Origin: Cryptomeria japonica
Lineage: Eukaryota; Streptophyta; Pinopsida; Cupressales; Cupressaceae
DNA length: 58,000 bases
Assembly (NCBI RefSeq): GCF_030272615.1
Contig: NC_081413.1
Location: forward strand, 182,106,951 to 182,164,950
Reading direction: 5' to 3'
A model generated the notes under the pieces. It ran no database searches. It was not told the DNA's origin and saw only the letters and a list, made by a program, of their open reading frames with translations. A program made the translations under genes and the position numbers. Shown here in pieces: positions 1-11,857 of the stretch. Positions within the stretch are counted from its first letter, which is position 1; each line of letters begins with the position of its first letter.

Positions 1-3000
1 CATGCCCGCGCATTATTTTTTTGTGGCGAATGTTCTAAATTTCACAACATTTTAACTCCCTGGAGATAATAAAGAAAAGTGATTGATGCTATGGTTTACT
101 CAAAGTTGAATATGCCACATTGGTATTCTAGAGATTCCAATCTTTTCCAAACTTAAGGAATGGTGCTTTTAGCTTTTCAGAGTGGTACAAAATGAGGATG
201 CGAGGGACTATTTAGATATGCTCAGATGAAAGGGAGGTCTTAAAAGATTTTAAGAATCTTCAACAAATAAAACCTTTAGAAAATGCAATGGCTTGTGTAA
301 AGCCCAAATTCCATGACATTTCCAGCATCCTCTCCACGTAAAACATTGCCAGGTGTAAACTCTAAGTTCAGACTTTGTTACATTGAACAGAACCAATGAC
401 TGTCTCAGAGTAGAACCAAAACATATTGGATTTTTATGATAGGACTTATTCCATTAAAGGAATCATGCCAGATTGCAGTCAAATCTTTTAGTGGTGGGAA
501 CTCAATAGACAATGGTGGATGATGGTAGCTTAGTTAACCTCCTCCAGGAATGTTGCAGATTCATTTTATTTGAATGTAATTCCTTTTGCCAAAAACATTA
601 GGGAATTCCCATTTGCTCCTTTAAATGTTTTTCCTCCATCATGGCAAGTTTTTCCCCTCATGTGCTCTCCCTTTGGTAGTAGCTATAGTAGCAAAAAACT
701 CCAATCAATGCATTTGGCAAGTTGAATGCCCATCTCCAATGGCACATGATGGCTGGAGGAGAGCATTTTTTTTTAAAAAAACTTGATAATGTGAGTGCAA
801 GCTGCAACTTGAATGTTCCCTCATGCTATGAGATGGAAGGTGGATTTCAATGTGGTTTTAAAGCATAGACTCTTCCCTACATGGCATAGTGGGTAAAAGG
901 CTGAAGAAAATATCATGTTAAATGCATCTATAGGTGTTGCCATTTCCCTGCATGGGGTGGAACAGAATGGGGTGAAAGAAAATCAAATCCTTCAATGCAA
1001 ATTGCCAAGTTAAAATGCATTTCCCCTCATTTTGCATGACATGGAGGTTTTAAAACATTTCAACCAAATGAATGCAATGTTGTTTGCAAAGTGCGTGGGT
1101 CTATGGTATGACAAAGGCTGTTGAAATTTTCCATGAAATGAATAGCATCCTTCTCCTCCTCTTCACATCCTCTCCCTCTGTGTGGGTTATGCAGCAAGCT
1201 TCCAAACAAATTGAAGCTAATGCCAATGTAACTGCAGGAGTATTATCCCCTCCACGTAGTGTTTGAGAAGGCAAAGGATGCAAGGTTTTCAAAGCAAATA
1301 TACACTAGTCCAAGGCCCCCCATGTGATGCTCAGTCAGCAGCTATAGCAGCTCAAGAAACTTATAAGCAAATCTAACGTGCAACAGGTAATGGGCGTGGT
1401 GTTTGGAGCGTGGCATCTGGGCATCCTTCAGTAGTCTTCCTTCCGTCAGATGTGGCAAGTGAGCAAGTAGACACCATTAAAACTCAGAGAGAACCTTCAA
1501 AATGCAGCTATAGGTAAAACGACATTATCCCACATTGGCTGGGGAGTGGACCATTTTGATATTTATATGCAAGAACACACTCATCTAATATGTCAAACCC
1601 TCTAGGCTTTTGACAGATGGTGTCGTTGGGTGCCCAAGGTGGGCCCATGCATGGGCATGGATCCCAAGGTGATGGAGGAGGTGAATGAGAAGCGACAAGG
1701 TGGATCCCACATAGGCATGCTTCCCAAGGCAAATAGGCAAATTTTGTAGACAAGGGTCGGCTTAACCAATGAGAAAGTCCGAGATGATCCGACAAAGCAT
1801 GTTGATTCGTAGGCTGAAGGTGCTTGCCAGGTAAACCCTACGAAATAGTGAAAAGAGGTAAAGGTCATGCAGGTTCCAACCGATCCGACGGTGCGTGCGA
1901 CTTTGTGAAGGAATGTTGCTCGCCAGTTAAGGTCCACGAAATGGCGAAAATTACATGCAAAAATTGAGATGGTTAAAGACCCTGCAAGTTTGAAAGATCC
2001 AATGGCTCATGCGACTTCACGAAAGGAAGATGCTCGTCAGATAAGCATTGTGAAATGGCGAAAGCTAGGTGGAGCTTAGGTGGCGATGACGTGGCACCAA
2101 GGTGGCGCTAAGGTGGCTGACAAGAAAGTGAACACGTGGCAGAGTGATGAGGTGTCATTCGAGGTGGCACCTAGTGGACCCCATCGACCAATTAGAGAGC
2201 ACCACGTGGCAGGGCATCAAGGCACAAAAGGAGTCAAAAATCAAAGTTAAATGCAGATTAATGATATAGTTTAAACTATATTAAAAATGAAAAATTTAAA
2301 TGATGTGCACATTGGAAGGATTAATTCGCATAGGGCTGTATTTTTGGCCAAAATATGAAGTGTTATATATCGTCAGAAAGCTCTCAGAATGAGGAGTCCG
2401 GTCAAGTAGTTAATTTTGACAAATGTGGGATATTTCAAGAGCAGTTTCCACGGGAGTGAAATTCAGTTAGAAAGGAGATACTTGGCAATTTTAGTTGCAG
2501 ATTTGATATTTTTCCCTCTCCTTATTATTCCCAATTCTTCTTAGTTGTAAGGGTTCTAGAAATTTGGGGAAGGGATCCATATTTTCATGGCTTCCAATTC
2601 TAAATTCTTTTCAAAATTGTATAGGGCAATGTCCTTTTCTAGAGAATAGAGTTTGATTCTTGCTGTAGATGTTTTGCTACAGGTTCTTGTGTATGTAAGG
2701 CATGCACAAATTCACATAGAATTTGTCTCTGAATGTATATCTCTTTGTTATAAATTGAAGCCTCAAGGAGGCTGAAGTTTGTCAATTTCAAGGAAATTGT
2801 TGTGGTTGTTTGCAGGCATTCTTCAAGGAAGAATTTAAATTTTGTAATAGATCATAGATAGTGGGATATATATTTTCAGATTTGATGATTTTGTGAGTGA
2901 GCTGAGTAATGCAATTTTGTAAGGCATTGATGCAGGGATATTTAATGATGAAGGTGGATTTGTAGTACATGCTTTCATTTACAGTTTGATATATGACTCT

Positions 3001-3413
3001 GTTGCCCTTGGATAAGGCACTGGTCTTGCAAGTTTGGGGATATTTTTAGATCAAACAATTTAAAAGATAAATCTATTTCCCTTTATGTTTAGGGGTTAAT
3101 GTTCTATCCTTCCAAAGCTCTATTTCACCTATTATTTGTATAAGATCTAGCCCATCTGTACATGTTAGCTAATTTGGTGAGCTTGTGGAATGGTTTGTCT
3201 GCTTATTGTTGATGCAGTCTTATGTTTGTGACTACTGTATTTAATGCATCAAAAGGGTGTCCCCTCCTAGGTCTAGCAGAACTTGAAGTGCAGGAGGATC
3301 ATTAGGATCCTATGCTATGTTGTCCAACCCTTGAGTTGTTACATTGATTGAGATTGGCTATCTCATAGATATATTTGCAGGTGTTCTTGGGTTATTACTT
3401 TTGGTGAATGACA
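1..3413 (+). repeat. 5' LTR (truncated by window start)
   Basis: This copy aligns end to end with 13336-16740 (3413 versus 3405 bp) with scattered substitutions and small indels. It ends in ACA at 3413, where homology to the right-hand copy stops and a primer-binding-like sequence starts five bases on. The short ORFs inside it are not conserved in frame between the two copies and are taken as chance. Confidence 0.85.
2749..2755 (+). promoter_or_regulatory. Candidate TATA box of the LTR
   Basis: TATAAAT lies about 660 bp before the LTR end and is kept at 16076-16082 in the other copy. It is followed by a conserved stretch that would be the R-U5 region. A transcription start is not visible from sequence alone. 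Confidence 0.3.
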
Positions 3414-3417
3414 AAAA

Positions 3418-3435
3418 TGGTGACTCTCCTGGGGA
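3418..3435 (+). other. Primer-binding site (PBS) of the Tat-like element
   Basis: TGGTGACTCTCCTGGGGA starts 5 bp after the LTR end. It has the TGGCGACTC...CTGGGGA form seen in Ogre/Tat elements, which are described as primed by a tRNA-Arg. The tRNA assignment is from family knowledge, not checked here. Confidence 0.65.
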
Positions 3436-3522
3436 AGAAATGAACTGTCAATAGCCTCTGGTTAAGAAAGATTTAATTCATATAAGGTTGATATTATCCC
3501 ATCCGAGTCACCACAACAAAAA

Positions 3523-3540
3523 TGGCGACTCTGCTGGGGA
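3523..3540 (+). repeat. Second PBS-like copy
   Basis: TGGCGACTCTGCTGGGGA lies 105 bp beyond the first PBS and is closer to the usual Ogre-type consensus than the one next to the LTR. A shorter match (TGGCGACTCTGTG) occurs at 3768-3780 and a 10-base match at 8858-8867. Confidence 0.55.
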
Positions 3541-4718
3541 AATGGGAATGGAAATTGCCAAAATTCATCTAGTTAGTCTGTCCATTGTGTATGCACAAAG
3601 TGTGAAAGTGAATTTATGAGTTAGAAAATGCTCCTTGTTCTGGTTCTGCAGAATGATATGTGTTTCATGTCATATTTTATGAATGAGTAACAGTGAATTT
3701 ATATTGTTGAGAGTTGTAAGAAGTTCTTGCAGCTATATGTGAACTTTTCCCCAATTCGTTATTTGGGTGGCGACTCTGTGGTTCTATTAGTGACCAGATT
3801 TGCCCTTTGTTTTCAAATGATTAATCTTAAACTCTGTTACCTTATTCTGAGAACAAATGATTCACTAAACAATTGGGTAAGTGTTGTTCAAATCACTTCC
3901 CTTTGAATTTTTGCATAGGTACAACTCCCTATCTTGGATTTTCATGAAATATGTTTTATTTTTATTTATATCTAAATGAAAGCTTTTAACCAAAAAGCGT
4001 GTAAGGCTACCTATTTCATCCTTGGATGAAAGGCTACAACTTTTCTCATGTCTCATAAACAATGAAAGCTATTTCCTTAATTTTCAAAACATGTAACTAT
4101 AGTAACTAAAACAAAGTTCAATATACTTCTTGCACTTAAACTAATTAAAGACGAATAGATTCAAGGAAAATAAATCTGCCCTCAATCATGAATCTTTTCT
4201 AGAGTAAACAACACATTCAAAGGAAAGAACATCAGAAGAATAATGAAATACTGCAATGAAATGATCAATTACTATTACATGATCGGATGAACATATGCAA
4301 AGACATGTTATCTATTTGGATTCAAAATACATAGATCTTTCTTCTCCCCCAAAATAATATGATCAGATTTCATATATATATCCTTATGCAACAAAGACAC
4401 AAAAATATATCTGCCAATCTTTTTCACAACAGGTCCCAATCATCTGATTCTTCCTTTGAATAAGAACAAAAAATACCAAAAAACAACACTTCAGTCGAAG
4501 TTCACAAAATTAGTTACTCAAATCTAACCCTTCTACCATCTGTTTTACTTAATTTATTGTCTAAATGGGGGAGGTCTCCCTGAAAACTTGACCACTCCTT
4601 GATAAAACAGTTACGAAACCAACAGAAAGTATTTTGGGATAGTTGTCCCAAAGTTTTTGCATAACTATAAGAAATGTTTTAAAAATAAAGAAAACTATCC
4701 CTAGGTGGATGCATTATG
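3541..4718. other. Untranslated leader of the Tat-like element, no gene seen
   Basis: AT-rich sequence without an ORF that I can support on either strand. It holds the partial PBS-like repeat at 3768-3780. The right part (from about 4600) is the region just beyond the stop of the antisense pseudogene. Confidence 0.5.
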
Positions 4719-7700
4719 TCATATTCCATCATCATCATCTTCTCCATCTTCACGGGCGGCATGAGCAGCTGTGAGTTCCTGGATCATTGATTGGATTGGG
4801 ACTTTCATTGCATTGAGTTTCGCCTTTGCTACTTCTTTATTCCACTTGTGTTGCACCATCTTCTCTGAGTGCTTCGATAGTTGATCATTTCCAATGAAAA
4901 CCATAGATTCGATCCTAGCCACCTTGGTTATATCCTCCAACATGAAACTACTCCTAACTCTGATCTTCTCCATGTTCAACTGGAAAGATTTGATTGCTTC
5001 CTATGTGCTTGACCTACAGATTCCTAACTCCCAGTCATGGTCAGGATTAAACACTTTATTATCCTTGACTATACTGCTTTGCAAATCCTGGAGTTCATAG
5101 ATAGAGTTTCTTGCATCCGTAATTACTGACTGAAAGGTAAGCACTTGCCACATGATAGTTTTCTTTAGCATAAAAAGTTGGCATTCATCAGCTACCAACT
5201 TAATTGAATGTTCTGTCAAAAACCTGGTAGCCCCATACTCTTCAATTTTGGCAAATAGAGGTAGGAAATTTTGCCATTTGTGCTCTTCTTTCTCCCATGG
5301 TACAAGTTGGTTTTGGATTTCAGAAATTAGGCTTTGTACTTCATCACACAATTTCTGGGAGTCGGTTATGTACGTTTCACTGTCTTTGATTATTTGTTCA
5401 ATCCACTTCTCAACTGCTTGAGTGATGCTCTTAGCCCGTTGAACTTGATTCATCAACTTCTTGTTTTCCGGAGAAGTTGGGTCGAAATTCTCAGTGGCAT
5501 GGGATATTGGAATTGCTCCAAGGCAACCGATACTTTCGATGAAGTAAGCCAAAACACTTATGTGTCTTTTAAGTTCTCTTTTCTCCCGTCCATCCTTCTT
5601 TGACTGGGTAAGCATTTTCTTCGCTAACACTTGGAAAAAATGGTTATTTGTATCCCTGCTCATCTTTCCCAACTCTACTTTTGTGATTTCAAAATCATCA
5701 GAATCGGGCCTCTTTGTTCTCATCTTTCGATTTGTAAGAGGCAATTTCTGCCGTCAATTTACCAGTTTCTTCGTCATTGTTCAGGTGAGCGGTGGTCTTG
5801 AACCTCTTTGGCTTTGGATTCTTCTCAGAGTACTTAGCAACCATTTCTTGAATCAGAATGGTCACAGGGAGAAAGCTCCTTTTCTTGTTCATTGAGGTTG
5901 TTAACCATTTAGGGGTCGAAGCAGAATGAGTAGTTCCTTCAATCATTTTTGGTGGTGGCATCATTGCCACAGTCACTGTTTGAGAGTCTAGAGCACAAGC
6001 AACTTCACCATCCAAATCTTCAATTTCAAAGATCTTCTAGAGTGCAAGCACAACATCTTTTACTCCCATATCCTTGACCTGGTCCATCTTCCTTTGGGTG
6101 ACACTACATAATCGAGTATGCCGAGGGGTACTAAAATCCAGAGTTGGGCTAGACTTGCATCTAGGCTAAGCTGACTTGATTTCCTTACCTGCATGAATAG
6201 GAGCACTGTTAGAAGGACATTTTGGTGAATATATATTTCGTGTAGAAAGGGACTTGGCGCCTGGCTTTATTGCTTTCTTTTTAGCCACCCATGCCACAGT
6301 TCTTTCTAGAACTCGTTCGGTCCTCAATTGTATGTCATCTTTTTCCTCCTCATCCCAATTAATTGGGGGCATTTCAGTCTGCATGGGCTAAATATCCTAG
6401 TTCAAACAATTCAAGACAATCCTCTTCAAGCCCTTTAACATCTAACTTTATTTGCAAAGAGACAACCTGTTCTAGCACCAATCTCATGTTTTCCCTTTTG
6501 AAAACTTCAAGTTCATCTGTACACTCCTCCCAGAAGTCTTCTAACTATGGCATGGGAAGATAAGGCACTAAGCCAAGGCTCCGAGAAAATCCCTTATTGT
6601 CAAACCCTTTCCTTTCAAAATATAGAGAGAAATTAAAATTCCTAAGGTCTACTCCTATACTTAGTGCATCAGACATTGAATTACAAGACAACACTCCCAA
6701 TTGTATTGGAAAATGACCTTCCCACTTGTCCTTAAGCTATGCCTTCTTGACCACAGAGGTCAGTTATCTGCATACTTCTGCTAGAACAAAACAATCACAA
6801 CAGAAGTGCGGAAGCTTGAAGGGTTCCTCTTCAAAGCCTCCTACCCGTATATAGAAAAAGCGTGGGAACTGGATGTAAAAACTACCAAACTTCTTAATCA
6901 AGGTCTGTGCATCATCTGAAATCTGTTTGGCCTTTGTACCCTTCAGTTCATGACACATATCACCCAGGAATGCATTGTTTATCCTTCTGAAATCTTGTAG
7001 GGCATTGTCTTTTTGCAGCATAGGATAGAACTCATACACCGGAACATGTTCCTTAGTGAGCTGCTTTGGTACACCCGTTAACTCCTTAACACAAGCTAGA
7101 CAATACAAGAGATATGAGGACATGAAAAAGTTTTGTTGAAACTACTTGGCTAGACTCAACTGCTCCCTCATTGAATCAACAGTTAACTCTGCCCAATCCA
7201 AATATTGTTTTCCTTCTAGAACTAATTGCACAAAGTAATATATCCAATCATCAAAGCTATAAGCTTCGGCAGAGCCTCTGGCTCGATGCAATAGAAGCAT
7301 CACATCATGGATATGTGGCAACATGTGGTTCTTGTTAGGGTTTTTAGGTAACCTAGAACCACCTCTCTGAGGGACTTTCAACTAGAATTTTGCCACATTA
7401 TTTCAATGTCCAGCTCTATCTGCATTGAACTCACTGACTGACTGGGCAGGAGAGAAATTAGAAAATTGGTAATCCGGTATCTTGAAAACTGAAGCAATCA
7501 CCTCACGGTTAATGGCAAGAATGATTTCGCCATTATCCCTTTTAATAGTTTTAGATATGGGGTCATATCTGGCAATACACTCCCGAACCAACTCTGGACA
7601 AGGAATTGCTGGAGGAAAGGTTGCAGCTTCTAACAGTCCACTACTCAAAATCTCTATACAAAAAGACTTATCAACACCCTTGAACACCCTTTCTTTCAAA

Positions 7701-7816
7701 TCTTCTAGGTTCTCTCCTTTCAGGTCAGTATCACTAACTATGGCTTCTGTGGATGCCAAGCTAAAGACATTTCCAAACAAATGCAAAGTGGACTTCATAA
7801 CTCCAAAACAAGAAAC
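4719..7816 (-). pseudogene. Decayed antisense ORF of unknown function, about 1000 codons
   Basis: Read on the minus strand, ORF pieces follow each other from 7816 down to 4719. The first part (7816 to about 6400) is one frame with stops at 7403-7405 (TGA), 7382-7384 (TAG), 7142-7144 (TAG) and 6764-6766 (TAA). A one-base shift near 6390 leads to the piece ending at 5698, and another shift near 5740 to the last piece, ending at 4719 after an acidic tail (EDGEDDDDGI). The amino half looks globular, with a segment ECIARYDPISKTI followed by AINREVIASVFKIP. The last 330 residues are charged and probably coiled coil. I do not recognise a named family. It lies antisense to, and upstream of, the gag of the same LTR element, as extra antisense ORFs do in some Tat elements. 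It could be a captured host gene or a lineage-specific accessory ORF. Confidence 0.65.
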
Positions 7817-7895
7817 CTAAATTTGATTGTAGTGAAACCTTCTATATGAGATAAAATGCAAGGGAAAACACTAGAGAAAATAAGGAAAGACTCAC
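7817..7895 (-). other. Candidate 79-nt GT-AG intron of the antisense ORF
   Basis: On the minus strand a strong donor (GAAG|GTGAGT, cut before 7895) and an acceptor (AAATTTAG, ending at 7817) enclose 79 nt. Joining the flanks keeps the frame, reading TTVK then VSCFGVMKS into the long ORF. The upstream exon is open for about 14 codons back to a TAG. The length matches the 80-nt second intron of the antisense gene at 43970-46336. No transcript data are available. Confidence 0.45.
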
Positions 7896-9188
7896 CTTCA
7901 CAGTTGTATAATCAGACGATGGCTAGCAGCAAGAAAGAGTCCTATCCAGGGATAACATAAACAAAAGTCTAGCAGCAAGTAGCAAATGCAGAACACAAAT
8001 GATTTTCATACCTTATTGAGAAAGGTAATGATACAAATACATTAAATGAAATGATTTTGCAATTTCATTCTAGACACGGCAAGTTGGTACATTAGACCCT
8101 CGCACGCATGCATTAAATGCATGGCGGCGTACTTTAAGAAACTGCCAGTTCCCTAAACGTTCACTTATTTTGAAAAAGCCAAAGAATGACATCACTTTAC
8201 AATATGGTTCTGCAACTCCATATTTAGCAATGAATGCACTTCCCAAAACATTAGAAACTGTGGGACCCACCAACATTGAACCCATATGATCATCTTGAAC
8301 CAACTTCTTGAGTGTTCAAGTAGTTCAAGATGTACACCACATCAAACTATTGACCACTTGCTATGTTGAACACGTTGAACATATTTGAACCCTTTGAACT
8401 CAGTTCAAATAAGTTCAATACAAATGTTATATCACCGAATAGGAAAAACTTTTGGAAAAGCCACTGCAAAATACTTAGAGAAAATGTTAGCAGGAAATTT
8501 TTTTTTTGAACACTTAGGAACCTATTGAACCTAAATGAAACTATTGAACCAGTTCAGAATGGTTCAACATGTTCAAGGCATTCAATCAATTGTCTGAACT
8601 TGACTTAAATAACTAGAAAAAGGATTTGAGGATGCACTAAGGACTTGAACCAAGGTAATATGGCATGAACTAGGACTCCAACATAAAAAGGAAAAGATGA
8701 CCCATTCTCGCCATGAAGAATAAATGACGTGGTAACAGGTTCATACTAGTGTTAAGTAGCCTGTAAGAGTGTTTATTGCAATGAGATCGAAGGAGTAAAG
8801 AGAATTAAATTTGTGATTCAATGGTTCTGCTGTTCAAAATATCCTCTGTGCAAGAGGTGGCGACTCTAATGTAAAAGACCGTGCTAAAAGTGAAGTAAAT
8901 CTCTAGATCTACAAGTCTTACAGCTGCAAATCTCTAGGTATTTTCAGATGATTTAAATGCAAGACATCTCTTCTAAAAGTTTGAATGTATAATGTAGTTT
9001 TCCCATTTAGTGAACAACACTAGTCTAGAGGGAAAGAAGAATCACAAAATAAATTTGCATAGCTAATTTGCAGAAATATCCAGTGTTTATGATCTTCCGT
9101 AGTGTACAAATTTAGGAAAAACTTTGTGTCAAGTGATGTTATGAATAGTTTCAGTAAAAGAATACTTGCTTGAAGTTTTTATCCAAAG
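7896..9188. other. Non-coding stretch between antisense ORF and gag
   Basis: No supported ORF beyond the possible first exon of the antisense gene near 7896-7950. It includes a cluster of GTTCAA/TTGAAC words at about 8290-8660 (separate entry) and a 10-base PBS-like word at 8858-8867. Confidence 0.5.
8290..8660. repeat. Dense cluster of TTGAAC / GTTCAA words
   Basis: About 18 copies of TGAAC or its complement GTTCA occur in some 370 bp, in both orientations and at irregular spacing. This is far above what the base composition suggests. It is not a regular tandem repeat. Function unknown; it may be a decayed satellite or a cluster of binding half-sites. Confidence 0.5.
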
Positions 9189-11857
9189 TTGTATAATCAT
9201 TTTGTGGGAGTAAGAAGGAAAATGTGTAGTAAATTTTTTCAGCCCCAATCTTATCCACATATGACCATGCCTAGTAAACCAAAACAACCATGTAACAGGA
9301 AAAGTTTCAGTATGAAGTATTATGCTGCTCTAAACTTTGAAGGTATTCCAGGTTACCCAAATCCCATACCCACAGAAATCAGAAAGTATTTGCCAATTTT
9401 CAGTGAGAAGAAATCAGAATCAGCATGTCAACATGTGAAAATAGTTTCAGATTTGATAGGAGAATTTGAAATTTGTCAGGAAGATATATGAATGAAATTG
9501 TTTGTTCAGTCATTGAAAGAAGATGCAAGAGATTGGTTTTTTTTTTGCGAGTGAATTCTATTACCTCATGGGAAGAATTGATTTCAGATTTCATGGATCA
9601 ATTTGATGAGAAGGTGAGTGATTATGACTTGCTGAAAGAATTCACTTATATACATATCAGGGAAGATAAATTGGTACCAACATTTAATATCATATTTTCA
9701 CAAGCTTTGTCCAAAATTTTGAGAAAGTATAAACTTGATGATAAAGTATGTCTAGATGTTTATATGAGTGCATTTGATGAAAAGATGAGCTTCTTATTGA
9801 GAAACAAAGAACCCAAAACCTTGTATGAAGCCTTTAACATAGCTAGGGATATGGAAAATAGCTTGAAGTTTGGAATCTCGAAGAGATTTGTGTCTGTTGT
9901 AGTTTCTTATCAAAGAATTTTCAATGGTGAAATACCATGTGAGACTCAGCAAATCATTCTGTGTCTAGGTGCATCAAGCTTTATAGTTCCAAATGGTCTT
10001 GTTGATGCATGTGTTTCAGATTTAAATGAGAGTCAAGAACCTCTACTGTTAATGTAGGTTGTCTCTCACAGTAAGGATGGAATGATTAGTGGGAAGTGCT
10101 GTGAAAATGTTGATACAGAGATAGATATATACAAGGGATATGTACCATTTGATTTGTATGCCAGTTATGCTGATTATGTGACTGCCAATTACCAAGTGAG
10201 TCATGCATCTCTCAAGGTTAGTGATGATGAAAACAATGATGGTGATGACCATCAATCTTTACATGTTGCTGATGTATTTGATGTTGAAATACCAAATACA
10301 GAGGGATTACTAAGTGTTGTTGTTTGTGCAAGTGAAAATGTGCCATATGATGAAAATCATAATTGTTTGGTGCAAACAATAGTTGATCCTCACTTAGATA
10401 TTGATAATCTCAATTGTTTTGAGGATGAAGTAAATCTATTTTCTTCAGATTTCACTTCTTCTAATCATGTTGATAATCTTTCTATTTTGAAAATTATGCA
10501 CATTGTTAATTTAGAAAATTTCAAGGGTGCACATGATTGCAATGAAAATATAGCACACACGGATGGACAAATTTCTACAGAATCTCACATGGAATAGCAA
10601 AGTGCAATGCAAGTCCAAAAGATTTTAGAACTTAAGAAAGCTCTTGAGGTTGTGAATAAGAAGGTTCAGATATTGGAGAGCCTTCGAGCTGTTGATGAAG
10701 ACCTTCTGCAATATAGTGAAGAGGATTCTTTGAAAAAGGATTGTGAATTGAATGCTTGTATACTTGATGAACAACATGTTGATCTAACAGATGGTTTTAT
10801 GACAAAAAATTTTAGTGGACATGCTGAAAACTCATCTGATGAAGTAAATGCTAGCGATGTTCATTTTCATTCTTTGGTTGATGACGAGCGTTCTATTGGT
10901 GAAGAAGATCAATTGTGGCAAGATAAGTATGATTATCTTGATTTTCAGAATGATGGTCAAATGATGAAATCTTATGAATGTGAAACATGGAACACTGAGG
11001 ATAGTTCTAGCCAAGTTTCAATTTCTTCTTTGTCTGATGAAGATGATTATGATGATCGAATGGATGGTGTCTTTAGTAATTTTACTAATGCTTTATTCAA
11101 TGCTGATATAGATACGGACCAGCCACTTCAGTGTCATAATGTTTATAAGGGGATTCTTCATTTTGTTTCTAACCCTTTGTATGAAGAAATAATTGATCAG
11201 CCAAATGTTGTAAATGATGAACTAGTCCATAATACTGATGAAATTCCGAACAGCAATAGCATGGGTTGTAAAAAAATGTTTCATGATGAAGGTAAGAAGC
11301 ATGGGTTATGTGATGATCATTTAAAACCACAAATGAAAGTGTTTCAGGTGGATGTAAGCCTGAAAGAGAAAGAGTTAGCTGAGGATTTGCTTCAGCTAGA
11401 GGTATGCATTCTTTTCCATGAATGGGATGTTGAGAATGCAGAGGTTTTCAGTTTGATGAGCAAGGATAGTATGAGGTGTGATTAGCATAGTGAAGTATCA
11501 CATATGGATTGTAGTGTTTATGTTCCTTGTTTGCATTAGTTGACTAGTAATGCCCCCCATTCTATAAATCTAAATGGTAATAAGGCATGTGCTGATAGGA
11601 ATTGCAATATTGAAAATAAGTGTTTTATTTTTCAAGTTCAGCATGATAATGTCCTTGCAAATGATAGAGTTAAGTGGGATAGTGAAGTGTATGGCAGCTT
11701 GTGGGAAAGCCTTTATGGTGTGTTGTCTCATGGTTTTATTTTTGTTGAAGTAGTGTGTGATCACAAAGTTCAAAATCAGACCAAGGTATGCACACTAGCT
11801 ATTTCAGTAATGAGACAAAAGAGGTGGATTATAAAAGTTATGCTTAGTTGTTATTGA
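9189..11857 (+). pseudogene. Gypsy-type gag with long acidic C-terminal extension
   Basis: The amino part reads MKYYAALNFEGIPGYPNPIP, then a retrotransposon gag segment (QSLKEDARDWFFF, then NSITSWEELISDFMDQF, then IHIREDKLVPTFNI). The frame breaks at a TGA at 9489 and again in the run of T at about 9538-9547. After that one frame runs to 11857 with stops only at 10055, 10595, 11483 and 11537, all TAG. Residues beyond about 10050 form an acidic, Ser/Asp-rich extension of roughly 600 codons with no zinc knuckle, protease or polymerase. Gag would package the element's RNA. The extension is unlike ordinary gag-pol and I cannot assign it. The next feature downstream is the 3' LTR, so pol is absent rather than displaced. 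Confidence 0.7.

Noticed and set aside
1508-1937. Minus-strand ORFs of 95 and 111 codons in the LTR
   Set aside because: Frames are not kept in the second LTR copy (14872-15385) and have no domain features.
5152-5895. Overlapping plus-strand ORFs with hydrophobic stretches
   Set aside because: Antisense shadows of the coiled-coil part of the minus-strand pseudogene 4719-7816.
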